Assembly (NCBI GenBank): GCA_012960535.1 | Contig: DUBB01000035.1 | Location: 1 to 64,000 of the forward strand | From: Gammaproteobacteria bacterium | GTDB lineage: Bacteria > Pseudomonadota > Gammaproteobacteria > Pseudomonadales > Azotimanducaceae | Length of the DNA stretch: 64,000 nt | Direction of reading: 5' to 3' | In this document: positions 25,162 through 34,905 of the stretch, in pieces | Position numbering within the stretch: position 1 is the first letter of the stretch | Layout: each line of letters begins with the position of its first letter | Program-made: the position numbers and the translations under genes | The notes under the pieces: generated by a model | The model's database searches: none | Told to the model about the DNA's origin: nothing | Seen by the model: only the letters and a program-made list of their open reading frames with translations

Positions 25162-25632
25162 ATGGAAATAGGACCGCTATACGTTAGAAGAAGCGCCTTA
25201 ATAAAGGCCAGTCCGGCCAGGATCCGGGCAGCATTTGAGACCTTTGAGCGCATCGCTGCCTGCTTGGGCTGAGGTCATAAGCTCCATGTTTTTGAACCTT
25301 GCCTGGGCGGTAAAGTCGAATTCAGTGTTGAGATTGAAGGTATACAAAGAAATTTTGGCGGTCGGATCAATACCTTTGAGGCCGAACGGGAATTGTCTTT
25401 AAGCGATGACTGGATTGATAAAGATTTTGCATTTTATGCAGGAGAAAGGAGCTATTGGACCTTCCGGCTAACGGCGATTGCCAAGAGCACTTTGGTCGAA
25501 CTTTTCCATCATGGCTATGAAAGCTTTGGTGATGATGCCCACCAGATATTAGAAGATTACGAAATCGGCTGGGACAACAAGCATCTCAAGAAATTACGGG
25601 AAATCATCGAACTGGATCAATCAGGGAACTGA
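25162..25632 (+). pseudogene. SRPBCC-family protein broken by an in-frame TGA
   Basis: An uninterrupted frame of 156 codons runs from ATG 25162 to stop 25632 except for a TGA at 25270-25272. The reading is MEIGPLYVRRSALIKASPARI, then ETFERIAACLG, stop, GHKLHVFEPCLGGKVEFSV, down to the C-terminal helix KHLKKLREIIE. The pattern is that of SRPBCC/AHSA1-type lipid-binding proteins. Two tryptophans expected in the N-terminal helices appear as Arg (RIRAAF) and Cys (AACLG), which suggests more decay in that part. The residue at the stop is normally variable (often Arg; CGA to TGA is one change). A downstream start at 25393 would leave only the C-terminal half. Confidence 0.65.
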
Positions 25633-25776
25633 TATGCCGCTGATTTCAGCGTGGTTCTATGCAGTGAAGGCGAGACCAATTTTGACCGGTTTGCCAGTTC
25701 GGGGCATACCCCATTTAGGTTTTCCGCGACGTCTATTACAGCTGTTAATACAGCTATTATTACGGTTGTACCCCGT

Positions 25777-26505
25777 TTACAGCGCTGTAATGCCGCCGTC
25801 GACCACGAACTCGCAGCCCGTTGAATAAGCGCTTTCATCACTTGCCAGGAACAGCGCTAACTGGGCCACTTCGTCGGCCTGGGCAATGCGGCCAAGGGGT
25901 ACCCTGCTGGTCATTTTATCAATATTAGGCCCCAGTTCATGGGCCATGGGCGTTTCGATAAGTCCAGGATGAATTGAATTGACTCTGACTCCCTTGCGCG
26001 CTAATTCCACGGCAGCAGTTTTTGTCATTCCCCTAACTGCCCATTTGGAAGCACCATAGGAAAATGCACCTACCGCTGCCCTGAGCCCGGCTATTGAGGA
26101 AATATTGACTATAGAACCACCGCCGCTTTCGATCATCGGAGCTGCCACAGTGCGCATTCCCAAAAACACGCCATTGCAGTTGATATCCATTACCAGATTG
26201 AATTCATCCATGGTCGTTGTCAGCAGGCGGTTAGCCCGGAATATACCGGCGTTGTTGATGAGGACATCAATCCCGTTTTCGAGGCTTATTATTTCCTCAA
26301 TCAGCATCTGCCAGCCCGCTTCGTCGCAGACATCGAGTCGTCTGTACTGGCAGTCGAGTTCTGCAGCTACGGCTTCACCTTCCGCATCGAGCAGGTCGCA
26401 GATCCATACTTTAGCGCCTTCAGAAGCAAACAACCTGGCCTCGGCTGCGCCCTGTCCTCTAGCTCCACCTGTGATCAGGCAGGTTTTTCCGTCTAGTCGG
26501 TTCAT
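25777..26505 (-). CDS. SDR-family oxidoreductase
   Basis: A classical short-chain dehydrogenase of 242 residues. TGGARGQG forms the cofactor loop, NNAG marks the core, and the catalytic serine, tyrosine and lysine are in ISSIAGLRAAVGAFSYGASK. The sequence is close to hydroxysteroid or glucose 1-dehydrogenase-like SDRs. The acidic residue after strand 2 (ICDLLDAE) suggests NAD(H). Substrate is unknown. It is 239 bases from the Baeyer-Villiger enzyme on the same strand, so shared use on a ketone/alcohol pair is plausible but not shown. It lies just downstream of the SRPBCC pseudogene, on the opposite strand. Confidence 0.85.
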   Translation of the reverse strand: MNRLDGKTCLITGGARGQGAAEARLFASEGAKVWICDLLDAEGEAVAAELDCQYRRLDVCDEAGWQMLIEEIISLENGIDVLINNAGIFRANRLLTTTMDEFNLVMDINCNGVFLGMRTVAAPMIESGGGSIVNISSIAGLRAAVGAFSYGASKWAVRGMTKTAAVELARKGVRVNSIHPGLIETPMAHELGPNIDKMTSRVPLGRIAQADEVAQLALFLASDESAYSTGCEFVVDGGITAL

Positions 26506-26743
26506 GGTCTTCCTAAATGGTTGTTCTCTTCCATCTTACACAATTCTTTAGTGATAGAGTCCGTCAGTGATCTATAGCTGTCAGTATCAAGTGTTTACAG
26601 GGGAAGGTCGATGCGGGGCTTCCGGTTCGTCGTGAGGGCCCCGATGGCTGCTAGCCGAGTGTCAAGGCGAATAATCGTAAAACCCCGGGTGGGTGCTGTG
26701 TTGATATCCCAATGTAGCTGTGCTGGCTCAGCAACCTACATTA

Positions 26744-28390
26744 TTAGTCGGCTGATCGTCCCAGGGTAAAGCCAGGGTAGTGGTTATCCTGCTCTGTTTC
26801 GCAATGTTCGCGGTATTGCGGGAAACCGCCGACATAGGGCATGAAAATTCGTGGTTTGTCAGGGATATTGGCACCCAGGTACCATGAGTTACAGGTCGGT
26901 GCTGTAAACATGCTGTCCTTTGCTACATCGTTGACGTGACTGATCCAGGTCAGTTCTGAGCTAGCGGTGGGTTCGATCTGGTTAATTCCATTTTCTTTTA
27001 AGTAGACAATACATTTGGATATCCAGTTAATGTGCTGCTCGATGGCGACCAGCATATTACACAGAACAGAGGGACTGCCTGGTCCGGTAACAGTGAATAG
27101 ATTTGGAAATCCATTCATCTGCAAACCCAGGTAGGCAACCGGGCCAAATTGCCATTTTTCCTGCAAAGTCTGGCCGTTGCGACCGGTGATATTTGCATTC
27201 AGCAATGCGCCAGTCATCGCATCAAAACCCGTGGCATAGACGAGAACATCGAGTTCATGGTGATCTATTGTGGTCTGCACTCCAGTAGAGTCGATGGCTT
27301 TAATCGGGTTTTCCTGTACATCTACCAATAAAACATTGTCTCTATTGAAGGTGTCATAGTAATCACGATCCAATACCTGCCGCTTACAACCCAGGCCATA
27401 ATTTTTCGGGAGCAGCTTTTCTGCAACCTGTGGATCTTTGACTCGGCGCTTGATGTTATGGCGAAACAGGTCATTTGCTATCTCATTGGCTTCAAGGTCA
27501 TTATAGATATCGGCGAAACCCAGTATTGATTCAAGACCCTGCTGGTCCAGCTGTTGTTGGCGTTGTTCAGGCATTAAGGATTTTATATCGATGGTCTGCC
27601 TGGGCTGGCTGGTGCGATTAAGGTTTGGTTTGACACTCTTTATGGGCCGGAAAGTGGACACCCCGCCACGGTTATGCTGCTGCATTGCCCGTATCTGACG
27701 ATAATTTTCCTTGAATTCATCCTGAACCGCCTTTCGCATGCGCTTCCGGTTTGCCGGGACGGTATAGACCGGGGTCCTCTGGAATACCGTTAAGTGCTGG
27801 GCTTGCCCTGCCAGTTCAGGAATGGCTTGCACACCAGATGAACCTGTACCGATGATCCCGACTCTTTTACCACTGAGATCAACCGGTTCTTTTGGCCAGA
27901 GTCCAGTGTGGTAGGTCTCTCCCTGAAAACGCTCGGCGCCATCTATATTCGGTTTATTCGGTACTGACAGGCAACCTGTTGCCATGATGCAATAGGTCGC
28001 ATGGTAGCTGGTGCCAGTGTCAGTATCGATTTGCCACTGGTTGCTTTGCTCCAGGTAAGTCACCGCAGTGGCTCGGGTGTTGAAGCAGATGCTGCGGCGA
28101 AGATCAAATCGATCAGCGATATGGTTGGCATAATTGAGGATGTCTGGTTGGGCAGAAAACACCTCAGGCCAGTCCCATTCCTGCTCTAAATCAGGGGAAA
28201 ACCCGAAAGAGTATTCGAGGCTGGGCACATCGCAGCGCGAGCCAGGATAACGATTCCAGTACCAGGTTCCACCCACGTCGGTTCCGGCTTCAAGTACCTG
28301 AACTTGCAGGCCTAGTTTTCTCAGGCGATAAATCGCGTACATGCCGGCAAAGCCGGCGCCAATTACCAGTACGTCAGGTTTAACGGACAT
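26744..28390 (-). CDS. Baeyer-Villiger-type flavin monooxygenase
   Basis: An FAD- and NADPH-dependent monooxygenase of 548 residues. The two nucleotide loops GAGFAG (residues 11-16) and GTGSSG (181-186) flank the Baeyer-Villiger fingerprint F155-x-G-x-x-x-H-x-x-x-W-P (FQGETYHTGLWP). GGTWYWNRYPGSRCDVPS is the usual FAD motif of cyclohexanone-monooxygenase relatives. It inserts oxygen next to a ketone to give an ester or lactone. Substrate is unknown; steroid, terpenoid and cyclic ketones are all in the family range. No esterase is immediately adjacent; the SDR at 25777 could supply the ketone. Confidence 0.9.
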   Translation of the reverse strand: MSVKPDVLVIGAGFAGMYAIYRLRKLGLQVQVLEAGTDVGGTWYWNRYPGSRCDVPSLEYSFGFSPDLEQEWDWPEVFSAQPDILNYANHIADRFDLRRSICFNTRATAVTYLEQSNQWQIDTDTGTSYHATYCIMATGCLSVPNKPNIDGAERFQGETYHTGLWPKEPVDLSGKRVGIIGTGSSGVQAIPELAGQAQHLTVFQRTPVYTVPANRKRMRKAVQDEFKENYRQIRAMQQHNRGGVSTFRPIKSVKPNLNRTSQPRQTIDIKSLMPEQRQQQLDQQGLESILGFADIYNDLEANEIANDLFRHNIKRRVKDPQVAEKLLPKNYGLGCKRQVLDRDYYDTFNRDNVLLVDVQENPIKAIDSTGVQTTIDHHELDVLVYATGFDAMTGALLNANITGRNGQTLQEKWQFGPVAYLGLQMNGFPNLFTVTGPGSPSVLCNMLVAIEQHINWISKCIVYLKENGINQIEPTASSELTWISHVNDVAKDSMFTAPTCNSWYLGANIPDKPRIFMPYVGGFPQYREHCETEQDNHYPGFTLGRSAD

Positions 28391-28682
28391 GAACTGAAAT
28401 CCTTTTTGTTATCATGGCGCTGTTTACATACTGCTCTTAGCATAGCGCAGTAATCTCTACTGATAGTAATGGTGTTGGCGTGCTGCTGTCCAGCAGGGGG
28501 ATGGTAAGCTGAAATCCAGCATCTGCCCTGCAGGCAGACCGCGCGCTGCTAGCAGGGCCGTAGGCAGGCTTGTTTCCTGCTCAGTTTTACCGAGCCATTG
28601 TTATTTTTTAGGATATAGGGTGGCCGCTATTTGATTGCTGCCTGGGTAGCCCGCGCTGGTTTATCAAGGCCCGCAGTAATGC

Positions 28683-30353
28683 CTAAAACAGACCCTGGAT
28701 CTCACCTTCAGAATCCAGGCTAATAGCATTGGCAGCAGGGTTCCTTGGCAGTCCCGGCATGGTCATGATATCCCCACAGACGACGACGATAAATCCAGCA
28801 CCATTGGCCAGCCTGACCTCGCTAAGCGGGACCGAGTGGTGACTCGGTGCACCTCGCAGGCTCGGGTCGGTGGAAAAACTGTACTGGGTTTTGGCCATAC
28901 AGATCGGGAAATGACCGTAACGCCGCTGTAAATTCTTTATCTGGTTTCTGACCTTCTGGTCGGCTATGACCTCTTCTGCACCGTATAGCAGTTGGGCAAT
29001 TTTCTCGATCTTGTCCCAGAGAGGCAGGTCATCGTCATAAAGCGTGCGGAATTGAGAATGGCCAGTTTCACACAGTGTGACTACCTGCCGGGCCAGAGCT
29101 TGGGCTCCCTTGCCGCCATCTGACCAGTGAGTACAGTCAATGGCTGCCACGTTCAAGGCCTCGCAATGCTTGCGGATGGTCTCAATTTCTGCAGCTGAGT
29201 CGTCAGAAAAACGGTTAATGGCAACGACCACTGGAATGCCAAATTGGCCGGTGTTTCTAATGTGCCGGCTGAGGTTGCTGCAACCCTTGGCAACAGCTTT
29301 GGGATTGTCTATATGTAATTTGTTCCTGCTCACCCCACCATGCATTTTAAGCGCTCTAACCGTGGCCACAATGACTGCGACTGATGGTTTTAAGCCTGAT
29401 TTCCTGCATTTGATGTTAAAGAACTTTTCAGCACCCAGTTCAGCACCGAAACCGGCTTCGGTTACGACATAATCACCCAGTAGCAGCGCAGTTTTGGTGG
29501 CGATGACGGAATTACAACCATGCGCAATATTAGCAAATGGACCACCATGGATCAGCGCGGGGTTATTTTCCAGGGTCTGTACAAGGTTCGGTTTGAAAGC
29601 GTCCTTTAACAGTGCAGCCATAGAACCGTTTGCGTCCAGATCCCTGGCATGAACGGGTTCGCCTGCAAAAGTTTGGGCAACGATGATATCGCCCAGGCTT
29701 TGTTGCAATTCTGCCAGGTCATTGGCAAGGCAGAATATGGCCATAATCTCTGACGCCACGGTGATATCAAAACCTGATTCCCTGGGGACACCATTGGTTG
29801 CGCCGCCCAGGCCTATATTAATATTGCGCAGGGCGCGTTCATTCATGTCCATTACCCTGCGCCAGCTGATGCGCCGAGGATCGATTGCCAGCTTATTGCC
29901 CCAATGGATATGGTTATCGATCAGTGCTGCAAGCAGGTTATGGGCAGCACCAATGGCGTGAAAGTCTCCGGTAAAGTGAAGGTTGATGTCTTCCATGGGA
30001 ACCACCTGGGCATAACCGCCACCCGCGGCACCCCCTTTCATCCCAAAGCATGGGCCCAGGCTGGGCTCGCGGAGGCATATTACCGTTTTCTTGCCTATCC
30101 CATTTAAGGCATCGCCGAGGCCGATGGTGGTGGTGGTTTTTCCTTCACCAGCAGGGGTCGGCGAGACGGCGGTTACTAAGATGAGTTTCCCTAATGGCTG
30201 CTGTTGACTCGCGGCAATAAAATCATAGTCGATTTTGGCTTTGTGGTGTCCATAGCTTAAGAGAGAGTCCTTAGGAATTCCCAGCTGGTCACCAATGACT
30301 GCAATATTCTTCATATTCGCTGAACGAGCGATATCTATATCGGGAAGTGACAT
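28683..30353 (-). CDS. fhs: formate--tetrahydrofolate ligase
   Basis: An ATP-dependent ligase of 556 residues forming 10-formyltetrahydrofolate from formate and tetrahydrofolate. The P-loop is [16 protein letters not shown] (66-80), followed by the highly conserved [23 protein letters not shown] stretch and the [14 protein letters not shown] segment. Length and order match the bacterial enzyme. It feeds formyl groups into purine synthesis or oxidises C1 units. AAGGAGAG lies before the ATG. No folD or other C1 genes are next to it; a formate source is not seen in the window. Confidence 0.95.
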   Translation of the reverse strand: MSLPDIDIARSANMKNIAVIGDQLGIPKDSLLSYGHHKAKIDYDFIAASQQQPLGKLILVTAVSPTPAGEGKTTTTIGLGDALNGIGKKTVICLREPSLGPCFGMKGGAAGGGYAQVVPMEDINLHFTGDFHAIGAAHNLLAALIDNHIHWGNKLAIDPRRISWRRVMDMNERALRNINIGLGGATNGVPRESGFDITVASEIMAIFCLANDLAELQQSLGDIIVAQTFAGEPVHARDLDANGSMAALLKDAFKPNLVQTLENNPALIHGGPFANIAHGCNSVIATKTALLLGDYVVTEAGFGAELGAEKFFNIKCRKSGLKPSVAVIVATVRALKMHGGVSRNKLHIDNPKAVAKGCSNLSRHIRNTGQFGIPVVVAINRFSDDSAAEIETIRKHCEALNVAAIDCTHWSDGGKGAQALARQVVTLCETGHSQFRTLYDDDLPLWDKIEKIAQLLYGAEEVIADQKVRNQIKNLQRRYGHFPICMAKTQYSFSTDPSLRGAPSHHSVPLSEVRLANGAGFIVVVCGDIMTMPGLPRNPAANAISLDSEGEIQGLF

Positions 30354-30711
30354 ATTGAAGCTCTCCTTTGCTGGATTGGGGGTTAGTGCAGAACGTGGTA
30401 AATGAGTTGTCGTTTAAGCTATGAGCATGGTCTTTCTGAGGGTCAATCCAGCTTTTAATTATTATAAGGCTTATGCTGCATGTCGCCTATCTTTACAGCA
30501 TCAGTTTCGGGCTTTTTTTGCCTGTTTACAGACGCGAGTCAAAGGCTGATAGTGCGTATACACGGATGGTGTTTTTTGTAGAGAGTTTGATCCTTGTTTA
30601 CGGGGCAGGCCGTGCCTGGGTTTGTTCAGGCCTGATATTGGCCGTGCGTTCAAGGCTTAGGCCACCAAATACACCGGCGCAGGGCGGCAAGCGTTTGCCC
30701 AGCTCATGCGT
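30354..30711. other. intergenic region without recognisable gene
   Basis: This region contains the fhs promoter side and the downstream side of the pentapeptide gene; both genes run leftward. I see no further gene, RNA or repeat in it. Confidence 0.35.
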
Positions 30712-31302
30712 TTAATCTTCTATGTTTATTTTAAAGGGACTCAACAGGCTGAGCACATCAGGAAAACTGAAACTGGCGCCTTCAATATCGTTCTCAAGTG
30801 GGTTTATAAAATATTGACTCGCAGCATTAAATTTGCTGTTTTTGAGGTTAGTAGACCTGAATTGGGAGTCTGTTAGCTCGGTTCCTGAAAAGTCTGCGTT
30901 GGACAGGTCACAGCCTTCGAAATTGACATCGTGAGCTTTACAACGAGTTGCCACTAGCTCGGCAATTTTCAGTTCATAAAAGTTTGAAAAACTGATATCA
31001 CATTCGTCAAGATATATCGGTGAAGTTTGTAGAATACTGCTCCAGTCCAATAGCGTCCAGTCGATTCCGGTCAGTTTGCAACCGTAAAATTCGCAGTCCA
31101 GAAAACGGCTTCGATCAAATCTTGCCAGACTCAAATTTGTGTTCTGGAATCGGCAGTCAACAAACTTGCATTCCTCTATACGGCAGTCGGAAAAGTCGCA
31201 GTGGATGAAATGGCAAAGCTCGTAGTGGTTCAGGCTTATGTGTTGTCGTGAGTAATCCTGATCTTCAAAACGTTTATCGGTATGGGTTTGGTTATCGTTC
31301 AT
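30712..31302 (-). CDS. pentapeptide-repeat protein
   Basis: A cytosolic protein of 196 residues built from A(D/N)LXX-type pentapeptide repeats with cysteines and phenylalanines at the core positions: CHFIHCDFSDCRIEECKFVD, then LSLARFDRSRFLDCEFYGC, and later DLSNADFSGTELTDSQF. The repeats form a right-handed quadrilateral beta helix. Some relatives protect DNA gyrase from quinolones, but this one is shorter and cysteine-rich, so no function is assigned. Unknown partner. Single gene. Confidence 0.8.
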   Translation of the reverse strand: MNDNQTHTDKRFEDQDYSRQHISLNHYELCHFIHCDFSDCRIEECKFVDCRFQNTNLSLARFDRSRFLDCEFYGCKLTGIDWTLLDWSSILQTSPIYLDECDISFSNFYELKIAELVATRCKAHDVNFEGCDLSNADFSGTELTDSQFRSTNLKNSKFNAASQYFINPLENDIEGASFSFPDVLSLLSPFKINIED

Positions 31303-31519
31303 GGCCTCCTCCGAAAGATATGCCGGGCAGATGGTGTTGAGCCTCCTGCAAACAAGACTGGTTTGAACAGCCTTGGCGGGTGCAGCTTTGCCTCGGTGTG
31401 GTCGAAGTCCTGCCGCGTCTGTCAGAGTAACCGATCGCTTGCCGGCAATGCTCGTTCCGATTCGCGACTTCCGTTAGAGGCTATCGGCCTGTACACCGCC
31501 CGCCCAGTTTAATTATTAT

Positions 31520-32590
31520 TTAAGGCCTAATCTCGTAATAGAGGTTGGCAGCTTCGCCAAAGTCATGCTCGGTGAATCTAGTAAAACCGGCTTCAGCGGT
31601 CATTTCCCTGGCTACCTGAGGATTGAAACCAAGCGTGCCCAGACCTGCGCCATCGGGTTCTGACATTGCAGAAGACATGCAGGCCGAGACGGAAAACCCG
31701 TAAAACATGGCCAGTAGTGGGTTGGCCAGATTCTCCTGGAAATCGGGCTGACTGCGAATATCTTTAATCAACCAGGTACCGGTGGGCTTTAGGCTGCGCC
31801 GAACTGCTTTGATGACTGTCATTGGACGAGTCATATCATGGATGCAGTCGAACGATAATATGAAGTCGTAATTTGCCGTGTCAGGTAGATCTTCTCCTCC
31901 AACTGCAAAAGCCTTGATGTTGGTAAGACCTTTTTTCTCGCTGCTTTTCTTTAGATTCTCGATAGCATGCGAGTTTGGATCAAAACCATGGAATTCTGAA
32001 TTGGGAAAAGCCTGGGCCATGGTTGTCAATGTCAGACCACCGCCGCAGCCCACATCGGCGACCAGAGCGCCGGCTTGCAGTTTTGCCTGCACGCCGTCTA
32101 ATGCGGGGATGATCTGGGGAACCAGTGCCTGTCGAATCCAAGGGCCGAGCATTCGCTCAGTACGATGGGCAGCATTCGGGCCCAGGTCTTCATAGCTCAG
32201 GCCAATGCCTGTCTTAAATGCCTCAGCCAGCTTATCAATCGTGTCCGGTGGTGTGCCGCCGGTGAAAGCACCGCCGGCAAAATCGGTACCACTTTCTTCA
32301 TCGGCAAGGAGCGCGGCACCTTCCGCTGTGAGCTCGAACTGATCGGGATGATGGTAGTCCAGCAATTTGGCTGCAGCCTGGCCTCGCAGCCATTCGAGAA
32401 GCCATCGCGGGTGATATCCTGTTTGTCCAGCCAGCGCGTCTGCAGAGGTGATGCCTGATTCAGCCAGCGCTTTGTATAAGCCCAGCCGATCACCCAGATG
32501 AATCATTAGTGCGACCATTTCACCCTGCTTATAACTCCAGACTTTGAATGCCAGGCTGCGTAGCTTTTTTTTGTCGACTTCTGTTGCCAA
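31520..32590 (-). CDS. class I SAM-dependent methyltransferase with winged-helix N-terminus
   Basis: A methyltransferase of 356 residues. The N-terminal part (residues about 10-100) is a winged helix typical of O-methyltransferase dimers (DRLGLYKALAESGITSADAL and PRWLLEWLRGQAAA). The catalytic domain starts with LVADVGCGGGLTL (SAM motif I) and continues with EFHGFDPNSHAI and FDCIHDMTRP. The substrate is unknown. This layout is common in environmental actinobacterial and proteobacterial methyltransferases annotated as transcriptional regulator-like. No operon partner is visible. Confidence 0.8.
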   Translation of the reverse strand: MATEVDKKKLRSLAFKVWSYKQGEMVALMIHLGDRLGLYKALAESGITSADALAGQTGYHPRWLLEWLRGQAAAKLLDYHHPDQFELTAEGAALLADEESGTDFAGGAFTGGTPPDTIDKLAEAFKTGIGLSYEDLGPNAAHRTERMLGPWIRQALVPQIIPALDGVQAKLQAGALVADVGCGGGLTLTTMAQAFPNSEFHGFDPNSHAIENLKKSSEKKGLTNIKAFAVGGEDLPDTANYDFILSFDCIHDMTRPMTVIKAVRRSLKPTGTWLIKDIRSQPDFQENLANPLLAMFYGFSVSACMSSAMSEPDGAGLGTLGFNPQVAREMTAEAGFTRFTEHDFGEAANLYYEIRP

Positions 32591-32753
32591 GTGGGTGCTC
32601 CCTGTATGTATGGGGACCCATCTTACGCACGATTCAACCGAACAATAAAGGGGTTCCTGTTGAATATGCGAAGTCGTTGGAGTCGCGGCAATGATTGCTC
32701 TGAAAACAGTGACGTCCGGTCCGCAACTTAGCAGACTGCTGCATGAGCCTGAA

Positions 32754-34379
32754 TTAAGGACTATCCGCCAGGGGAACCATTAATTGCACCAATTTAAAAT
32801 GAGTGAAGGTTGCATGGGGATCCCCTATTGAAGAAATGCAGCTATTACGGGCAGTACAGGTATCCGGGTAATTCAGGGGTGTGCTCGACAGATCAACAAC
32901 ATAGCCCTGCTCAATGGGGTGTGAATACTGGGTCAACACCACGATAACAATGTCTTCCTCCGGCCAGACGAATATATATTGGCCATCCAGGCCCTGGGCG
33001 GCCGCTATTACCATAGGAACCGAAGCCCCAGAAAAATAAGCGGTGTTCAGAATCCACCACTGGTAACCATACCAGCCATTGGCAGTCAGGCTGCTGTTGA
33101 CATAGTCGCTTGGCACAATCTGGGTGTCCCGCCATTTTCCTTGTCGGGCGTAAAGCAGGCCAAAACGGGCAAAATCATGTGGTTTCATATCGATACAGCA
33201 ATAGGTCATCGGGTTCAGGCCGGATGCATCAGACCAGAGACCGACTTCATTAACATCAATTCCGATAGGGGTCAGTATTTTCTGGCTGAGGTAGTCGTGA
33301 GCTGAGAGCCCTGTGGTTCGGCGGATTATGGGTTCGAATAATTGCGAGTTAGCGTTTGAATAAGCAAATTGTGTATCGGCGGGGCGCACCAGAGGGCGGC
33401 CTATGGAATAAGTGGTCTGGTCATCCTGTAGGAAAACCTCATCGCTAGCCGAATAGCCTGAGCGCATCTGCAGCATTTGCCTTAGCGTGAGGTCAGCTTT
33501 GATCGTTCCCTGCCATTCCGTGATGATCTCGCTTGCTTTCTGGTCAACGGAACTAATCTCTCCGGCCAGGATGGCAGCGCCTATGGCTGCGCTGTAAAAG
33601 CTCTTGGCCATGGACCAGCTGGTGCCGAGGGAGTTTTCATCGTAACCCGTTGTGTAACGTTCGCCGATGAGAAAACCGTCTTTTGTAACCAGCACCGACT
33701 GAACTGCGATATCAGTGAAGATATGGTCGATAACGGCATCAACAGCAGCTTGTTCGGTACCGACCTGTTCAGCCGTTGCCGGGGTTAAATCCCATTCCAG
33801 CTCGGTTTGCGGTGGTTCGTCATTCTGAGTTGCAGGTAACTGCTCAAAGATAAAAGTTGAGATTATTTCCGGTTCGGACCGAGTTGTAGCATCAGCCAGA
33901 GCACCACTAATCAAGGCTGGGCCTTCGAAGCCAAAAAGATAGCGTATCAGCAACAGGCCATCGGATAGCGCATCGGTGGTGTCGTTGCCATCTATATCCA
34001 ACTGCGCTTGGTGCTCATCGAGAAAGGCTGTAATTTGCTCACCTGTTGTTCTGGTTGCATTGCTGGACAGGGCGCCACTGACCAGTGCCTGCTGAGTAAA
34101 ACCAAACAGGTATCGCATGAACAGAAGGCCATCGGTCAGGGCCTCAGCTTTGCCACTGCCATCGAGGTCCCATGAAAAGCAGTCTGTGCAGGCTGTAGCC
34201 TGGGCGGATTGAGCAGGGTTTTCAGCGGCGTTAATGACCCGCTCGGACCATGAGACTGACCTGGAAGCGACTGTATACGGGCTCTTGTTGGGTCTTTCAG
34301 CAGAATCAGCATAACCAAGGTCTGATCCGAACAGCAGCAAGGTGGCCAATAGTATGGAGTAATAATCTGACTTGTTCAT
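32754..34379 (-). CDS. serine beta-lactamase-fold hydrolase with dockerin-like repeats
   Basis: An exported serine hydrolase of 541 residues. The signal peptide (1-24) is followed by two dockerin-type calcium-loop segments: DLDGSGKAEALTDGLLFMRY (about 71-90) and DIDGNDTTDALSDGLLLIRY (about 128-147). A beta-lactamase-related domain follows. Its catalytic serine and lysine are S256-M-A-K259 (GTSWSMAKS) with Y340-S-N342, as in class C beta-lactamases and esterase-like relatives. It probably cleaves an ester or amide outside the cytoplasm. The dockerin-like units point to assembly or surface attachment; this pairing is common in marine Gammaproteobacteria. The ribosome site is weak. Confidence 0.8.
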   Translation of the reverse strand: MNKSDYYSILLATLLLFGSDLGYADSAERPNKSPYTVASRSVSWSERVINAAENPAQSAQATACTDCFSWDLDGSGKAEALTDGLLFMRYLFGFTQQALVSGALSSNATRTTGEQITAFLDEHQAQLDIDGNDTTDALSDGLLLIRYLFGFEGPALISGALADATTRSEPEIISTFIFEQLPATQNDEPPQTELEWDLTPATAEQVGTEQAAVDAVIDHIFTDIAVQSVLVTKDGFLIGERYTTGYDENSLGTSWSMAKSFYSAAIGAAILAGEISSVDQKASEIITEWQGTIKADLTLRQMLQMRSGYSASDEVFLQDDQTTYSIGRPLVRPADTQFAYSNANSQLFEPIIRRTTGLSAHDYLSQKILTPIGIDVNEVGLWSDASGLNPMTYCCIDMKPHDFARFGLLYARQGKWRDTQIVPSDYVNSSLTANGWYGYQWWILNTAYFSGASVPMVIAAAQGLDGQYIFVWPEEDIVIVVLTQYSHPIEQGYVVDLSSTPLNYPDTCTARNSCISSIGDPHATFTHFKLVQLMVPLADSP

Positions 34380-34762
34380 GTGTTAATAAACTTTTCCGGT
34401 TGCAAACAGAGTATGCCGGTGAATTTTCCCATGACGGAAAATGGAGCGCTCTTATGGCTCGATCTAAAACCCACCGCTGGCTTAAGCTCAGCTTAATCTT
34501 ACATTACAAATCAGCATGAATTCCAACTTCAGTTTATTGATGAAGGTGTTTTAAAAGCAGCTATAAACCCATTGCAGAATCTTTAACTGTCCTGGGAAAG
34601 CAGGCTGCATAACGCTTCATAAACTTTTTATAGATTCCTCAGGAAGAAGAGTGCGACAGTTTGCCTTGAACGCTTAGCTAGCGGACAATCCTGGCATGTC
34701 CAAAATGGTGTTCGAGATGATATAGTTTCGAGTAGACAGGATTATTCTGAAAAGAGTCGCTC
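34380..34762. other. divergent promoter region
   Basis: This is the first part of a 526-base gap between two divergent genes (serine hydrolase and desaturase). No coding frame is supported. It must carry promoters for both genes; a tandem repeat occupies its right side. Confidence 0.4.
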
Positions 34763-34818
34763 TGACGGGGTCACCTTGACGGGGTCACCTTGACGGGGTC
34801 ACCTTGACGGGGTCACCG
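34763..34818. repeat. four 14-bp tandem repeats before the desaturase gene
   Basis: Four copies of TGACGGGGTCACC(T/G) occur head to tail, 87 bases before the desaturase start. Each junction reads GTCACCTTGAC, which pairs GTCA with TGAC, so each repeat carries half-sites in inverted orientation. This looks like a cluster of regulator-binding sites. It is not a CRISPR array: there are no spacers. Confidence 0.7.
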
Positions 34819-34905
34819 TGACCGGTCGTCCAAACTGGCGGTCCGGATTAGTTGCCTTTCCCAGGGTAAAAAGCAAGGGCGCACAGAGGTTTCAGGAAAA
34901 GGTGC

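Noticed and set aside
25270-25272. TGA in the SRPBCC gene as a second selenocysteine site
   Set aside because: No UxxC or Cys-rich context and no clear hairpin follows at 15-35 bases; the family has a variable residue here, and nearby tryptophans are also changed, so a nonsense mutation is simpler.
34763-34818. Tandem repeats as a CRISPR array
   Set aside because: Units are contiguous at 14 bases with no spacers and no cas genes nearby.
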